A stretch of 64,000 nt of DNA. It comes from Phoronis australis (lineage: Eukaryota; Phoronida; Phoronidae). Below, piece after piece: positions 25,287-37,126 of the stretch. How positions within the stretch are numbered: position 1 is the first letter of the stretch; the number at the start of each line of letters is the position of its first letter. The stretch lies in the NCBI GenBank assembly GCA_002633005.1, contig NMRA01000001.1, positions 2,212,933-2,276,932 on the forward strand, in the 5' to 3' direction. Made by a program: the position numbers and the translations under genes. The notes under the pieces were generated by a model, which was not told the origin of the DNA, made no database searches, and worked only from the letters and a program-made list of their open reading frames with translations.

Positions 25287-25310
25287 GGGGGGGGGAGGGG
25301 TGGGGTAGGG
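25287..25310 (+). repeat. Guanine-run tract
   Basis: Successive G runs (nine or more G, then GGGG, GGGG, GGG separated by single A, T or TA) satisfy the usual pattern for intramolecular G-quadruplex potential. No associated gene was found. Confidence 0.6.
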
Positions 25311-28300
25311 ACTAGATGGCTATGAGAAACCGTTGAAAATGCAGGTCTCCCCCCCTTGAAGTATATTCAACGTACTAACAAGTTTTCAGCAGCAGAGGCG
25401 TCAATTTTTGAAAATTCTACACATTAATTCAGACCCCGTGAAAAAACGACACCGGATCATCTTACAAGGCGGAAAAACGACAGTTGAGGTCATTTTCAAG
25501 GGACCAAAATTTAATGCAACACCTACGGCGAGGTTTTTATTTAAATGTTGATTTTCTCGGAACCACACACTGGCATAAACAACCACTTTTACATGTTAGC
25601 GAAGACCGCAACTCCGACATACCGCCATAAACTTTTGCTGTTGACCATTCGTGTTATTTTCCGCGTTGTACACGATGACACGTGAAACATACAAGTGACA
25701 GCGAGTAAAATAAAGATTAATTCGAACATGTGTATTTTTGCACCCAAAATGGGTCGACAGTTGAGGTTTCAAATACCAAGCGCATATTCAAAACAAAAGA
25801 CATACCCTGGGTTGATACTAACCATGTGTTCCTATTCGTTAACAAATGTCCGCACAGAAGTGCAGGCTTAGGTCGAATTTCTAATTAAAACTTTGCGGAT
25901 TATATTTTAACGACGGGCGGGTTTAATAATTACATTTAAAATAAACAGTGGAATATAACACAGAGTCGTGAACAAACATAATCTGGTGACATGCACCCTT
26001 ATAATCTATTTAAGACGTGGACTGTCGCGAATTATCATTTCGATCAGTAGTACCTGACGCTTCAATCCTAATTGTTCGGAGGGGGACGGGGTTAGTGCAC
26101 ACGGCAGATGGCCATAAAATAATCAAATTTTCCATCCACTATATCCACCTAACGCGCACATTATTTATAACTAGCAGTACGTTCATCCTTTCATATTCGA
26201 TAAATTCCAAACATAACCACCGGCTGGTTGATGTAATATACACAAAATTGAAAACTTCAAAATAATGTGCTGGGTTATTTACTAAAAATAGCAATTATAT
26301 TGATTTTTTTAAATCAAACCTTGTGTTTGAAGGAGAAAACAGGAAAGCGTTATCAGTCTGTTTTACTGCTGATAGAATATCTTGTTTCGAAATTGGAAAA
26401 ATAAAATCTTATTCTTTTGGTTGTATTCGTGATAATTTCAAACATATATTAACAATGAAACGTGGGAGTAATCCGAACAACAGTTGCATAACAAGTGAAT
26501 TCTCTTTTGTAAGTACACTGAAATTTAATTCTATTTAGATTTTTGATGCACCGTGCAATTGTTTTAGAGCCGTTTGTTTAAACTAAAAAGCAACGGAATT
26601 TCAGTGTTATATGTCTCGGTTGTGTTTTTTGTCATGGCTCCCCTAGAACGTTAATTATTTTCAAATCATTTCAAAATTTGTTAAGTAAAGAACGTTGTAT
26701 GTTTACAGCAATTCAAACTCAAACAGATCTGAGAGCAAGTTCACGAGCGTAATACATCACATATGGCTGGTATTGTCGATAACACTAAAAGGAAAAGTTC
26801 ATGACTGAGCCATAAAGCGCATATGTAAACAAAAAACTTTATAACTGTCTTGCAGCGAAGAGCAATTAACTTTTTCATTTTGTTTAGATGTTAGGAAATA
26901 AAAGGCTTATAAACTTACTGGAAGACGATTCGGCATCTTTTATAGTCTGGTCCATAAGTTTAAGGCATAAAGACAATTTCTTTGTCTCTAGCTACTAGTA
27001 AATTCACAGCTTGATTTCAGACATTTGACTCTTGCTTGCTAAATGCTCGTGCAATTTTTGTGACTAATTTGACAAATGTTTAGAACAGAAATGTTCATAC
27101 AAGGTGAGCGTACTTCAGTCACTATCGTGGATGTTTGTTTTTTTACAGCCCACGTCCGAACTGTTGCAGGAAATCTTGAATAGAAAATTAGGTGGCGTGG
27201 ATTTTGCCGAATTGCAAGTTTTATCCTCGTCTCGGTCATTCGTTGATGTATCGATTCGAAAAAGCCATTCTTTCACACACCATTTAATACAACTCATGTA
27301 GGACAGTGCACTTTTTATTCAGAAATCTATTTTGATTTTTGAGACTGCCAGCAGCAATGTCGCTGGACAAAAATTATCGACCTGACAAACCGTATCAGCA
27401 ACAAATCATTGGTCAATGAATTCATCAGAACAGATCCTACGATGATACCAGTGTCAATATCTGTCGAGTATTAGGTGATTGGACGATTCGCCACATTTGT
27501 ATCTAATGCAGCAGAATGCTGTTGCAATCAGAAATACGTCTATTACTTCAGTTGGATTGCTCGCTTACTGTATCCCTCGCCTCTCCTTGACAGTGCCCTG
27601 TTTACCGCTGATAGATGGAACACCATCTAACCAAATAGCGGAGATCTTAAATCGTGCGTTTCTTACCGTAACACGACCCGTGTAATGAGACGCGGTATCA
27701 AAAGACCACTTGAACTTATGCATTTCCCTAAGCCTATCCACTTTTCAGTAGCATCTTGAAAATTGTAGCATCGTTCTCCGGTAATTTTGAAACGCCTTTT
27801 GATGTTAGTTTCAATAATTGTAAACGTCATTCTTCGACAGGTGACTTTTTGCCTGACTGAAAGTCTGGGCTAGGACACGTTTGTCCATAATTAGTGACAT
27901 TTTCAAAAACGTACGAAACGTATGCAGAGAGGGACGGCCCGACAGCCGGCATACGCTTTTGAAATTTTCTAAAACGCCTCTGTAAATCGTCTATTTGGGG
28001 AGAGGAAATTTATCATTTTTGGAAGTTACATTTAGCGGTGAATAATCAAGGTGTATGCCACTAGAATTTGTCTCTTAACATTGAAAACCTCTTAAGCTCA
28101 GAATAAGTAACTTTTTGTCCTAAAAATGAATCAGTAGCACACTCGTGTAGTTCATATTCAATGTACTCAGCTTTGAACGACGACTAGCGCGTAGCCTACT
28201 GATGTAACCGATCAAATCTTGGAAAGTTCATATCTAATGAATAGTGGTGAAGCGCCTATTAATTTGAATTCCCTTTACATTGGCCGGCAGATGAAGCAAT

Positions 28301-31300
28301 AGTTACAACTTACTATTAGCTATTACCAATGAAAATGTGTTAGAGTTACTTGTAGTTTATTATACTCTTGATCCAGTCTTGCAATAAAATCAACGTCAGC
28401 ATCTAGAGATAAACATCGCATCTAATTAAGTGTGCGGAAAATCCAAATCACGAAATGCTGTCGAACACGCAAGCTTTTACATTCCCACCTACGAGCAGCG
28501 AAACGCACCGACCGATGCTAAACAATGTTTGCGACACCATAATTAGCAGGTTCGACGGCAGTAGGGCACTAGGCCATTTTCCTTTGAAGTCTTGAGCATA
28601 TTTCGAGGTTTGTCAGTACATCTGTTTTTTAGAATGCTGTTTGCAACGATAGACTGAGAATGAATCTCAAAAAATTCGTCATTAGTATCTCATGTAAATC
28701 CTCCAGCCACGCTGTGAACCCGTGTTGGCTTATGATTGATAGAAAAAAGAATGAGTTTCAGGTAAAAGTAACTTTTGTTTACGTTAAATAGAATGTTCAT
28801 TAAGAAGACCCAAAAGGTTGTTAAACACGGAGTGTAGCCTATGCACCAATTGTTCAATATTTGCTATACATATTATTTCAATAATATTCAGGGTTTATAT
28901 GATCAGAAAGATGATCTATGCAGTTTAATATTACACTCGTTTTTTCATAGTATTGTTCTCTTTTGATATTCTTGTAATTTTAAATTGTGCATTTTTACTA
29001 CATATTTTTTAACAATGGTGATAATGCAAATTTGGGACAAAGCTGTAGTTGGAAAAATCAAAGTGCAGAAAAGTCACATCTTATGATATCAAAAATTGTT
29101 GTAAAAATGACCGAAAAGCAATTTATTAAAAATCCAGATATGTATATACCGTACTGCAATGCAATGCCAGTTTTTATTGTCCTTGTCTTACTTTGAATTC
29201 CTAGAGATTACGTATGCTTGAAAAACAAAAAAGTTCAAGGTGATTTTTCTGAAAATTTGGTTGTTTTAACTTCAGAGTTGATTCGATTTTTCTATTAAAA
29301 TCATAATGAGAATGCGAATACCAGCGTTTTCAAAAGCGTTTTCCGTCCGTCGTCAATGATTTCTGAAACCTTTTAAAGCTTATTTACACTGTCGTCTCAT
29401 TCTAATAAATGACGCAGCTAATATTTCCGCTTTAGCTGGAACATTAACGCAAACAAATTTAACCGAAACTTATTTCAAATGATCCTCTTTAGTATATCAT
29501 CTGCCATTTTTTAAATCAATAGAACTTATTATACATTTTAAGTTTAATCCTTGAAATTCGGGTTAGTGCGCAACAAAATTATTCGGGCAAAATTGAACGT
29601 CACGAGCTTCATTTTTAATTTAGAAACAAAAAATGATGTTTAAACTGGCAAATACATGCAAAGCTGTAATTTTCAACATGTTTCTTTGACAGTTATCAAT
29701 TTATTAAGACATACACAATAACATAATACTACAAAATTTGCAACATGTTCATATTTTAGCGATATCGCGCTCGCCTCGTCTTCAAAAACAAAAAAGAACA
29801 AAAGTGTCTTTAAATAGAAAAATCGAAAACTACGAAAATTTTCTTGTCTTGTGGCCATAATATGTTGCTACCAAAGGGACTGGGACATCCCTCAACAGAT
29901 CATTACATGTCCCAACAGAGGGCAGTGGCGACAAGAGAGTTGGTATTTTCCCTTGGAATTTTATATAATCATCTCCGAAATGAGAGCTAACAAGCTTTTC
30001 AGCTGAAAGAAAATTTTTATTGACAAGCGCGACATTGTATTGGGAATGAAAATTGTGATATCTATTAGCATATTAGTTTAAGTGGAATGTGAGATATGCC
30101 AATCCTCATGGTCGGCGACTCTTTGACCTTATCTTTGCACACGTAAACTTTGTGAACACCTTCATAGCGTAAGTAGAACAATTGAAAACAATGTACCATA
30201 AAAACAAAGATAATTGAAATATTTATTTACGTATTGCGACACACATAGAGAGTCGAGACTCCCCTAGATGAAAAGTCCTAAAACTTCAGATATGAAAAAG
30301 CCACCACTGCCGGAGTATCCTTTGGCAGAAATTTGTATTCATAGCCTAACCTCCATTGTTGAAAACTTATTTCTAATATTTTGATATGTAGTCTTTTTAA
30401 TAAAAAACAAATACAAAACGAAACTCTACTATACAAAATAGTTTCAAAAATCCACCCTTTTCTAGAATTTCAAACCTTTATGGTCAACCTCATAAATTGT
30501 ATTTTGTCTTACGAAAAGGCGCGGCCATTTTCCGTTGGGCACTGGTCGTATAAACTCACCTGTAATTCATCGTCATAAGTACCCACTGGGATTCAAAGCT
30601 TGATTACCCCATGCTGATTATAATGGAAACTTAGCCAGATGTTATTTTATTATATCAAACCCGGAAATCACTGCTCATCTAATTAACTTACAAGGACAAT
30701 CTCCTGTAAGTAACTTACAAGTGGAGACCAAATTTGTAGCGGTAAGTGGTCTAAACCAAAAGTTCACTTCATGGACGGGAAGCAGATTTATTTCGACGAC
30801 AATAAAAGTTCACTTGAGCGCCTTATTGGGTACTAAATAAGTCAATACGGACCGCACTTCATGAATCCTGAAGGTGCCTACCTAGCATGAACTGAACCTG
30901 TAAATAGACAAATGCACTTCGGTGGTTTTGGCTAATATTCACTTGATTAATTTGTTTGTCCATCGAAACATTCTTGTTCTTCGCCAATAACTGTGTGAGT
31001 GGGTCTATCGAGTTCACACCGACCCACAAACAATGTCAGCTGTGCCTATCACCGTAACCATAAATCATGCCGACAACGCGTCTCATCCTGAAACGCGGAT
31101 GGAGTTGGTATAAAGCACTTGAGCTCTCCGCAGCACCGTGCCACTAATTACGAGCAATTCGGAGACGAATAATTCACGCGTTTATACAATCCCTAACCGG
31201 TAACCGACACATCCACGACGATAGTTTTACGGGAAAGTGTTGGGCAGATCGCATCTTGAAGACATCAAAAGCCGTGTTGTATTGCTTTTCAAAGCTGGGA

Positions 31301-31417
31301 TATCTTCACAATCTTATTAAATACGCATCAGCAGTATTTTACAGCAATTTACAGAATGTCTGCAGCATACGTGTTAGTGTTTACAAGGCGACTTCGATTG
31401 TGAAAAATGAACAAAAC
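25311..31417. other. Long intergenic interval without recognised genes
   Basis: Only short ORFs. The stretch at 27150-27230 follows a pyrimidine-rich tract ending TTTTTTTACAG and reads PTSELLQEILNRKLGG in one frame. It looks exon-like, but I can link it to no family and to no neighbouring exon. Confidence 0.3.
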
Positions 31418-31620
31418 TCACGTTTTCAGAACGATAATGAGATTTCCAAGCGCAGTTAAACGTGATGTGTACCTAACTTGAAAAAGAGTGAACCAAACAA
31501 TTTCAACATCAAAGTTGAACAGCGTTAAGACCACATAAAATAACGCGCAAAATTTCAAACAAACACGATCACGCAACAGTCTCTTCTCGTAAAACAAAAC
31601 CCGTCCGTGTCTATGCACAC

Positions 31621-31774
31621 CTGAGTACATAAAGCACAGACGAAAAAAATCGAGCAATCCTATCGGCACGCTAATTGCAAAAATCCACAAAAATTCGGAA
31701 GAGATTACGAAAAAACGTGCAACCCACGTTTTCGTTTTGGTGCCGGGTTGTGGGTGTTCTTGAAAGCCTGCCAT
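31621..31774 (-). CDS. Candidate first coding exon of an unidentified membrane protein
   Basis: On the minus strand an ATG at 31774 opens a reading frame with a short polar N-terminus rich in Thr and Lys. A strongly hydrophobic stretch follows, SSEFLWIFAISVPIGLLDFF, a plausible transmembrane segment at residues 25-45. A splice-donor-like CAG/GTGTGC lies at 31623-31615 (minus), which would end the exon after 51 codons plus one base. Unspliced, the ORF runs on to 31418 (118 codons) and contains a second hydrophobic stretch. I do not recognise the family. Later exons would lie to the left, in the unannotated 12-31 kb region. Confidence 0.3.
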
Positions 31775-33302
31775 TACTCACGAAACTGAGAAGTAAATGT
31801 GATGAAATATTTTTTCTTGTTACAAGAAGTGAAAACGTTTGACATAAGAGACTTGAGAAAATTTGATTTATTGTGCAGTCATCAGTGAGCAGACATCCAC
31901 AGTCTCATAGCTGAGTAGCAGCAATGTCTTGAACAATAGTTGAAATGAAAAAGCTACGTCAGTATTTAAAGTCAAATCTGAAAAGTTGTGTAATAATTTC
32001 AAAATGAAACGCGAAAATTTTCACGAAAACAGTAAATCTTCCTCAATGTTTCTGAATTAACGAAACCGCATCTACGTTCATGTACATACTACAAAAAGCG
32101 GAAAACGTGAAGTCCTGCAATCGAACGTGACTTGTGATCTGTTGTGATGTCTGACCATTTTAAAACAAATTCTAATTCTCAACTCAGGCACAAAAGCGCA
32201 CAAAAATGGAAAAGGGCTAGGAGCGCACTTGTCGAAAACGTCACGTCACCCTGTAAGGTTCAAGTCGGGCTGCCCTCAACAGTCACCAGGTGGCGAGACC
32301 GTCTCGTTAGTGTTTGTCCTGACTGATCCAAGAAAACAGTTGGCTTGCTAAGTAAATGCCAATTCGCGGCGACATCTTTTGTCATTTCAAATAACTTCTA
32401 AACTCAGCAAGGCAATTGAGTCATTCAACATCAACAAATTTATTTTATTAGCTTATTCTAATCTGAATACATATCGGATAAGATGAATAACACTACTCTT
32501 AATAAGAGTTAAAAATTTCAACAACACCAAGTCTACTATTTTCATCAATAACAACAACAAACCAGTAAAATAAATCTAAATTCACTTTGGTCATACTGTG
32601 GGATGTAACAACTGGGCTATACCAACACTGTGCAAGGCAAGACAGGTTAAAAACCAATGGGAGGATTGTGTAGATATGAGTAAAACTGGGATTTTTACAT
32701 TTTTTGTCAGTATCTGACTACAGGGGGATTTGAAAAAATGTGGTAATGATAATCACAGTTTAAGCATGAGGACTCAAAAACTGTGTAACAAAATTGTAAC
32801 CTGAAAGGTGATTCAGAAGTTGCACTAAGTCACCAAACAGAAAACAGTATCTACACAATTACAGAAAACTGGCTTTCAAATCCTCTTCAATAAAGTGTAG
32901 AACGAGAATTTTCTAAAGCGCACGATTTGACAACTTCTGACATTTGGATGAAACCATATAAACCATCATAGCTAAGTTGCAAAATGACAGAATGAGTTGA
33001 CAGGATATACAAAATTGACTGCTTTGTCATTTGTCAGGTTCCTGTAATACAAACAATGTAGCTTAAATGTCTGCATTTTCTGTGAGAAATGCACAATAAA
33101 TAAGATTTAATCAGAAGAATACTACTAAAAGCAAGCCTTGGTCCTAAATACAATTTACATAAAATGCACCTTTGTGAGACTTAAAAAGTTTGCATTGTAA
33201 ACGTATATCACAGAAAATAAACTAAACAACATAACAAACCACACGGCTAAAATAAGTTAGGTAACATGAGAGCTGGGTTGCAGGGTGTCCCAGGACACAC
33301 AG

Positions 33303-33543
33303 TAAAATCTCACCAATTTAGAACACAATATGGTCCACAAGCGAAATTTATATTTTTTCACTTATTGAAAAAAGACAAGTATCACCAAATAAAGGCTGTG
33401 TCGCTTCCAAAGATCTATACAATAGCTACGATAAGAGAATGATTCTGAGAAATTGTAGGCTTTCATAGCAATGTTAGACGCCTTTGAAAAACAAAAAAGG
33501 ATAATTTGATAATTATTTTAGTCCGAAATTGGTGACAATTTAA
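33303..33543. mobile_element. Short TIR element (family 2), copy 1
   Basis: Left end TAAAATCTCACCAATTT is mirrored at the right end by AAATTGGTGACAATTTA (inverted). The full ~240 bp aligns in the same orientation with 38916-39154, sharing AAAGATCTATAC, ATAGCTAC and GTCCGAAATTGGT. Non-coding; the superfamily is not determined. Confidence 0.7.
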
Positions 33544-35484
33544 CATATCTAGAGACAAAGTGTACCAATGTGGTTGCGCATTCAAAACTAAAACTCAACC
33601 AAGACAATTCAGGGGATTTAACTGAGGGCACTGCTGTTGTTTTTCAAATGCATTGTGGCTAGGCTGTCTGCTCGTGAACAACTAGTGACATCACAGATAA
33701 CTGATTTATAATTCGCGCTCCAGGCAGTGAATTTTGACTTCGTTGTGACTGGATGTGGCGTACCTCAGTATAATCATTCAATGCATTTTGAGGTTCCCTG
33801 TCAATCTTTTATTTTCCTATGATGGTTTCTTTGTCGTACTCACACCAAAAAGCATGTTGTAGTTGACCCGTGTCTTCATTTCCGGCAAAGGCAAGTGTCA
33901 ATCGTTATTTGCTATCATTTTGTTTTCATGTCACCACGTTATCTGAGACATCACCAGATGTTTACGAGCCAACAGTCGTCCCACAATGCGTTTAAAAAAC
34001 ATCAGCTAAGCGTTTAGAAAAAATTCTGCGATTTACTTAATACAAAAATTTACACATCAGCTGAAAGACATCAGTGTGGTAAAACTTCTTCAGTTAGGGG
34101 CCAAAATACAGCAGCTAATTGGAATTGACTTAAAACTTAAGCAAACTTAAATAATGTCTATTAAACAAGATCTGTAAGGTGTACAACTGTCACTAAACAA
34201 CATTTGGAAAATTTCTCAACATTTGCAGCTATGCAATATGCTTTTAAAAATGTAACTTTAACCATTGCATTTGTCCCTCTTTGAATATTTTTTAGCACAC
34301 TATGTTTCAACGACAAATCCTCCATTAAGCAAACACAGTCAGACTGTAGCACATATAAATGCAAATTAGATTACTACACCCAAACTTTTTGACAAATGGT
34401 CATACTGATATTCTTCACAGCTTCAACTGGTATATTTTACATGGAATGACTATTATACACGAGCAGGTAACTGATTCATCCACAAGCTCCTGTGACAGCA
34501 TCAGGAAGACATCAGTTTATTGCCGACAACAATAGCAAAGTTTGCTTCAAAGTCCAGGGGAGCTCTTCCAAAATGTAGGGGGGTGCTGTCATGCATTATG
34601 AGTACACGCAGATGCAATACTAAGGGGAACATTAAAATGAGTAACTGAGACAATACTGAGTGTTGAAAAATCACAATGACGCAATACAAAGCCAACAAAA
34701 AATCCCACGAGTCAATTTTAACACCAAATGCCTCCCTCCTATGGTTCCCCAAAGCTGAAGTAACTACCCGAGACGTTACTAAAAACCAAATTAACTAGCC
34801 AACACAATGCTAAAATCAACTTACTCAAAATGATTCCAAAGCCAATTTCAACACTCAAGATACCTGAATGCGTAATACCCACCCTGACAAAACTTGAGAC
34901 ATGAACCGGGTGGCACATGCCAACCAACCCCTTGTGTGAGAGCCCCGAGTCTCAAAGCAATCCTGTGCGTGTGAACACTTATCAGTCAAGAACAACCATG
35001 ACAAACCCATCATTTGTTCAAATGCTGCACCTGTATTCCCTGTTTACTAATATACTAATAGGCCAATGTTAAGTTGCTAATGCTGTTTTGTAATACTGTG
35101 AGACACAAAAGAAGATTATAGCCAATAAAAATACAATTACATCGACCGTGTGGCAACTGGAAGCTCATGACAATAGTGTTCCATGTACTTAACACAATAT
35201 TGTACAATTCAGCTGTAACCAAACATGAAAAAATATGCACAACAAGTAAAAGAGCAGACCTATAATTCGACAACTGCCTGCCAGCCTACAATGCAGATTT
35301 CGTGTACAATACGCCCGTCTTCCATGAGATAGTTTTTCAAAATCACACATTTCTTTTGTGACCGTTACTTGACGGAATGATTTTGCACTGTTTCTGGTCA
35401 ATTCTAACCTTGATTGGGAATGCAGTACTCAGTGAAAAAAGAACCGCATTCTTGAGAAAGGAACAATCATGTGGTTCGTGAGAG

Positions 35485-35518
35485 AGAGATTAGCTGACAT
35501 AAGTACTAGCTAATCTCT
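35485..35518. repeat. Short inverted repeat downstream of the TMEM229B stop
   Basis: Perfect 11-bp arms AGAGATTAGCT and AGCTAATCTCT, 12 bases apart, about 60 bases past the stop codon in the 3' UTR. A possible RNA hairpin; function unknown. Confidence 0.6.
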
Positions 35519-35579
35519 ATACTGGCGTTAAGCAAGTATTTTCGAAAATTCCAACAAAATTATTACAGGAATTCACCAG

Positions 35580-36164
35580 CTAGTCATCTTTGCAATGAAC
35601 CTCTCCAGTTCCTACCAAACCATCCCCTGTCGGGCCAGCATGGTTTTTCTGCCGCACATAGCCATTTTTCTCAACGAATCCTGGCACTTGACTTGTGGCT
35701 CCATCTACTGGCATTACCTCCACATGATTTGGCCCCCAGTGTAACTGTTGTGTGTATCGTATTAGAATCTGCTCAACAGCTATATTGCCAAAGAACCAGA
35801 ATGGAAGATACTCCAGCGTTATCAATCCCATAAAGTCATTCTCAAATGGTGTATAGTCCCAGGGACATGCCCCCAAGTGTCTCAGCAAGTAACCAGTCGA
35901 GAACTCCCATGAGTATGTTATACATGTATAGATGGCTGCACGCACTAGTATGTTCACTCTGTCCTTCAATAAGAAATACAATCTTTCAATAAACAGCGTG
36001 CACATTCCATAGATGAAGAGACTCCAGACACTTGTGTTGCCGGGAAACTTGAAGTTGAAGTTGACGACGAACTCCCACGCAGCCGTGAACATGACTTCAG
36101 TAACGTAACCGTGGATGGCATAAATGTAGAACCGATGCATCGTGCTCAGTGGAAGTGTCGTCAT
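35580..36164 (-). CDS. TMEM229B-like multipass membrane protein
   Basis: A complete 194-residue ORF from ATG (36164) to TAG (35582-35580). It closely follows vertebrate TMEM229B. Shared stretches are YAIHGYVTEVMFTAAWEFVV (residues 15-34), KFPGNTSVWSLFIYG (39-53), an IERLY/VERMY equivalent at 59-63, WEFSTGYLLR (86-95), ACPWDY (99-104) and FMGLITLEY (111-119). Four hydrophobic segments lie near 12-34, 44-66, 72-94 and 111-135. The C-terminal tail is longer and polar (residues 138-194), compared with 167 residues in the human protein. The family (Pfam putative ABC-transporter type IV / TMEM229) has no established biochemical activity. The start is supported by alignment with the vertebrate N-terminus and by a splice acceptor 28 bases upstream. 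The coding region has no intron. Confidence 0.93.
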   Translation of the reverse strand: MTTLPLSTMHRFYIYAIHGYVTEVMFTAAWEFVVNFNFKFPGNTSVWSLFIYGMCTLFIERLYFLLKDRVNILVRAAIYTCITYSWEFSTGYLLRHLGACPWDYTPFENDFMGLITLEYLPFWFFGNIAVEQILIRYTQQLHWGPNHVEVMPVDGATSQVPGFVEKNGYVRQKNHAGPTGDGLVGTGEVHCKDD

Positions 36165-36192
36165 GGTGAAACTGTTAACCTGTGGACTCGTC
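36165..36192 (-). other. 5' UTR part of the TMEM229B-like coding exon, with splice acceptor
   Basis: On the minus strand the pyrimidine-rich CTATCTTTTATGACATTTCAG ends with AG at 36194-36193. The exon therefore begins at 36192 with GACGAGTCC, and at least one non-coding exon lies further right. That exon was not identified. Confidence 0.6.
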
Positions 36193-36877
36193 CTGAAATG
36201 TCATAAAAGATAGGAAGATTAATTTTGATACCTCAGTGTGGTATGCAAATATTGCTCAACTGCCTGTGACCTGCAGGAGCTAGAGGACCCGCAACACTAA
36301 GTCAATGAAAACAAATCAGCTGCCAAGTTTAAAGTGTTTATTGTCTACACAATGTTAAAAGCTGGAGAAAGCCAATCACAACCAAATTCTAATTAAAGGT
36401 ACTACTACCGATTCTTTTCAATAAAATCCTATACAAATCAAAGCTAATTCAATCAAACTGTATCCCCAAATGTATTTCTTTCAACATGCTATAGATCTAT
36501 TCTGCACAAAATAAATAGTATACAACTTTTAAATTTTTAATTTCTAATCTGTTGAATGACACCAAGTTTCATCTTTATGACATCAGAAAAAACGACGCAA
36601 CAGAAACTCAGATACACGCAGAGTTGTAATTTCCAAATATTCCTGTTTCAAATTTTTGCATATTTTAGTTTTTATCTTTCGACTGAAAAGGGTCATCTTG
36701 TATTCTAAATTTGTAAAGAAAAAAGAGTGTCGATCATAGTCACTTACAGGGTCCCGCACTTTTTGAACTAGACTGTTTCTCCACTGAATAACTGGAAACA
36801 AATTTGTTCTCAAAATGTGGGACCACTGCAAGCTACTATTTCCAAGAGTGTCTCAAGTATTCAGGTTGTTCTAAAGT
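36193..36877. other. Probable 5' intron of the TMEM229B-like gene
   Basis: AT-rich, with no conserved ORF. The 82-codon minus ORF at 36583-36831 is unrecognised. Confidence 0.3.
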
Positions 36878-37126
36878 TGCTTTCCCATTAGATGCGAAAC
36901 TTCGCTTTTACCGAAGTTTCGGTAAGTGGGACAGATCAACTCTGGAAGTTAATCTACAAGGAAACCTTCACTGAAAATAGTAGAACTTAAAAGTGAAGCT
37001 TAGGTACTCACGGTGTAGTGGGAAAGGTCAGAGTGAAACTTTGCCGAAGTTATTGGTATAGATCGGGCAACGATATACTTACAGAAACTTTGCTAAAAGC
37101 GAAGCTTCGCCTCTAGTGGGAAAGCA
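36878..37126. mobile_element. Short TIR element (family 3)
   Basis: Long imperfect terminal inverted repeats of about 50 bp. The left end reads TTGCTTTCCCATTAGATGCG, then CTTCGCTTTTACCGAAGTTTC. The right end on the opposite strand reads GTGCTTTCCCACTAGAGGCG, then CTTCGCTTTTAGCAAAGTTTC. Both continue to GTAAG. The element is about 250 bp, has no ORF, and lies upstream of the TMEM229B-like coding exon, probably in its 5' intron. Confidence 0.75.

Larger units (their letters stand above)
32436..35579 (-). other. Probable long 3' UTR of the TMEM229B-like gene
   Basis: Low-GC, ORF-poor sequence immediately downstream of the stop codon. On the minus strand an AATAAAATAAA tract lies at about 32439-32449, and a closer AATAAA lies near 34513. 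The 3' UTR may therefore be about 1.1 or about 3.1 kb. It contains a miniature element at 33303-33543. Without transcript data the end point is a guess. Confidence 0.35.

Noticed and set aside
27150-27301. Exon-like stretch after TTTTTTTACAG reading PTSELLQEILNRK
   Set aside because: No matching donor in frame and no partner exon or family found.
12406-35579. SLC25A21, MIPOL1 or FOXA exons expected next to Pax1/9 in deuterostome pharyngeal clusters
   Set aside because: I looked for mitochondrial-carrier motif remnants and known exon sequences by eye and found none. The genes may lie outside the window or need a translated search.
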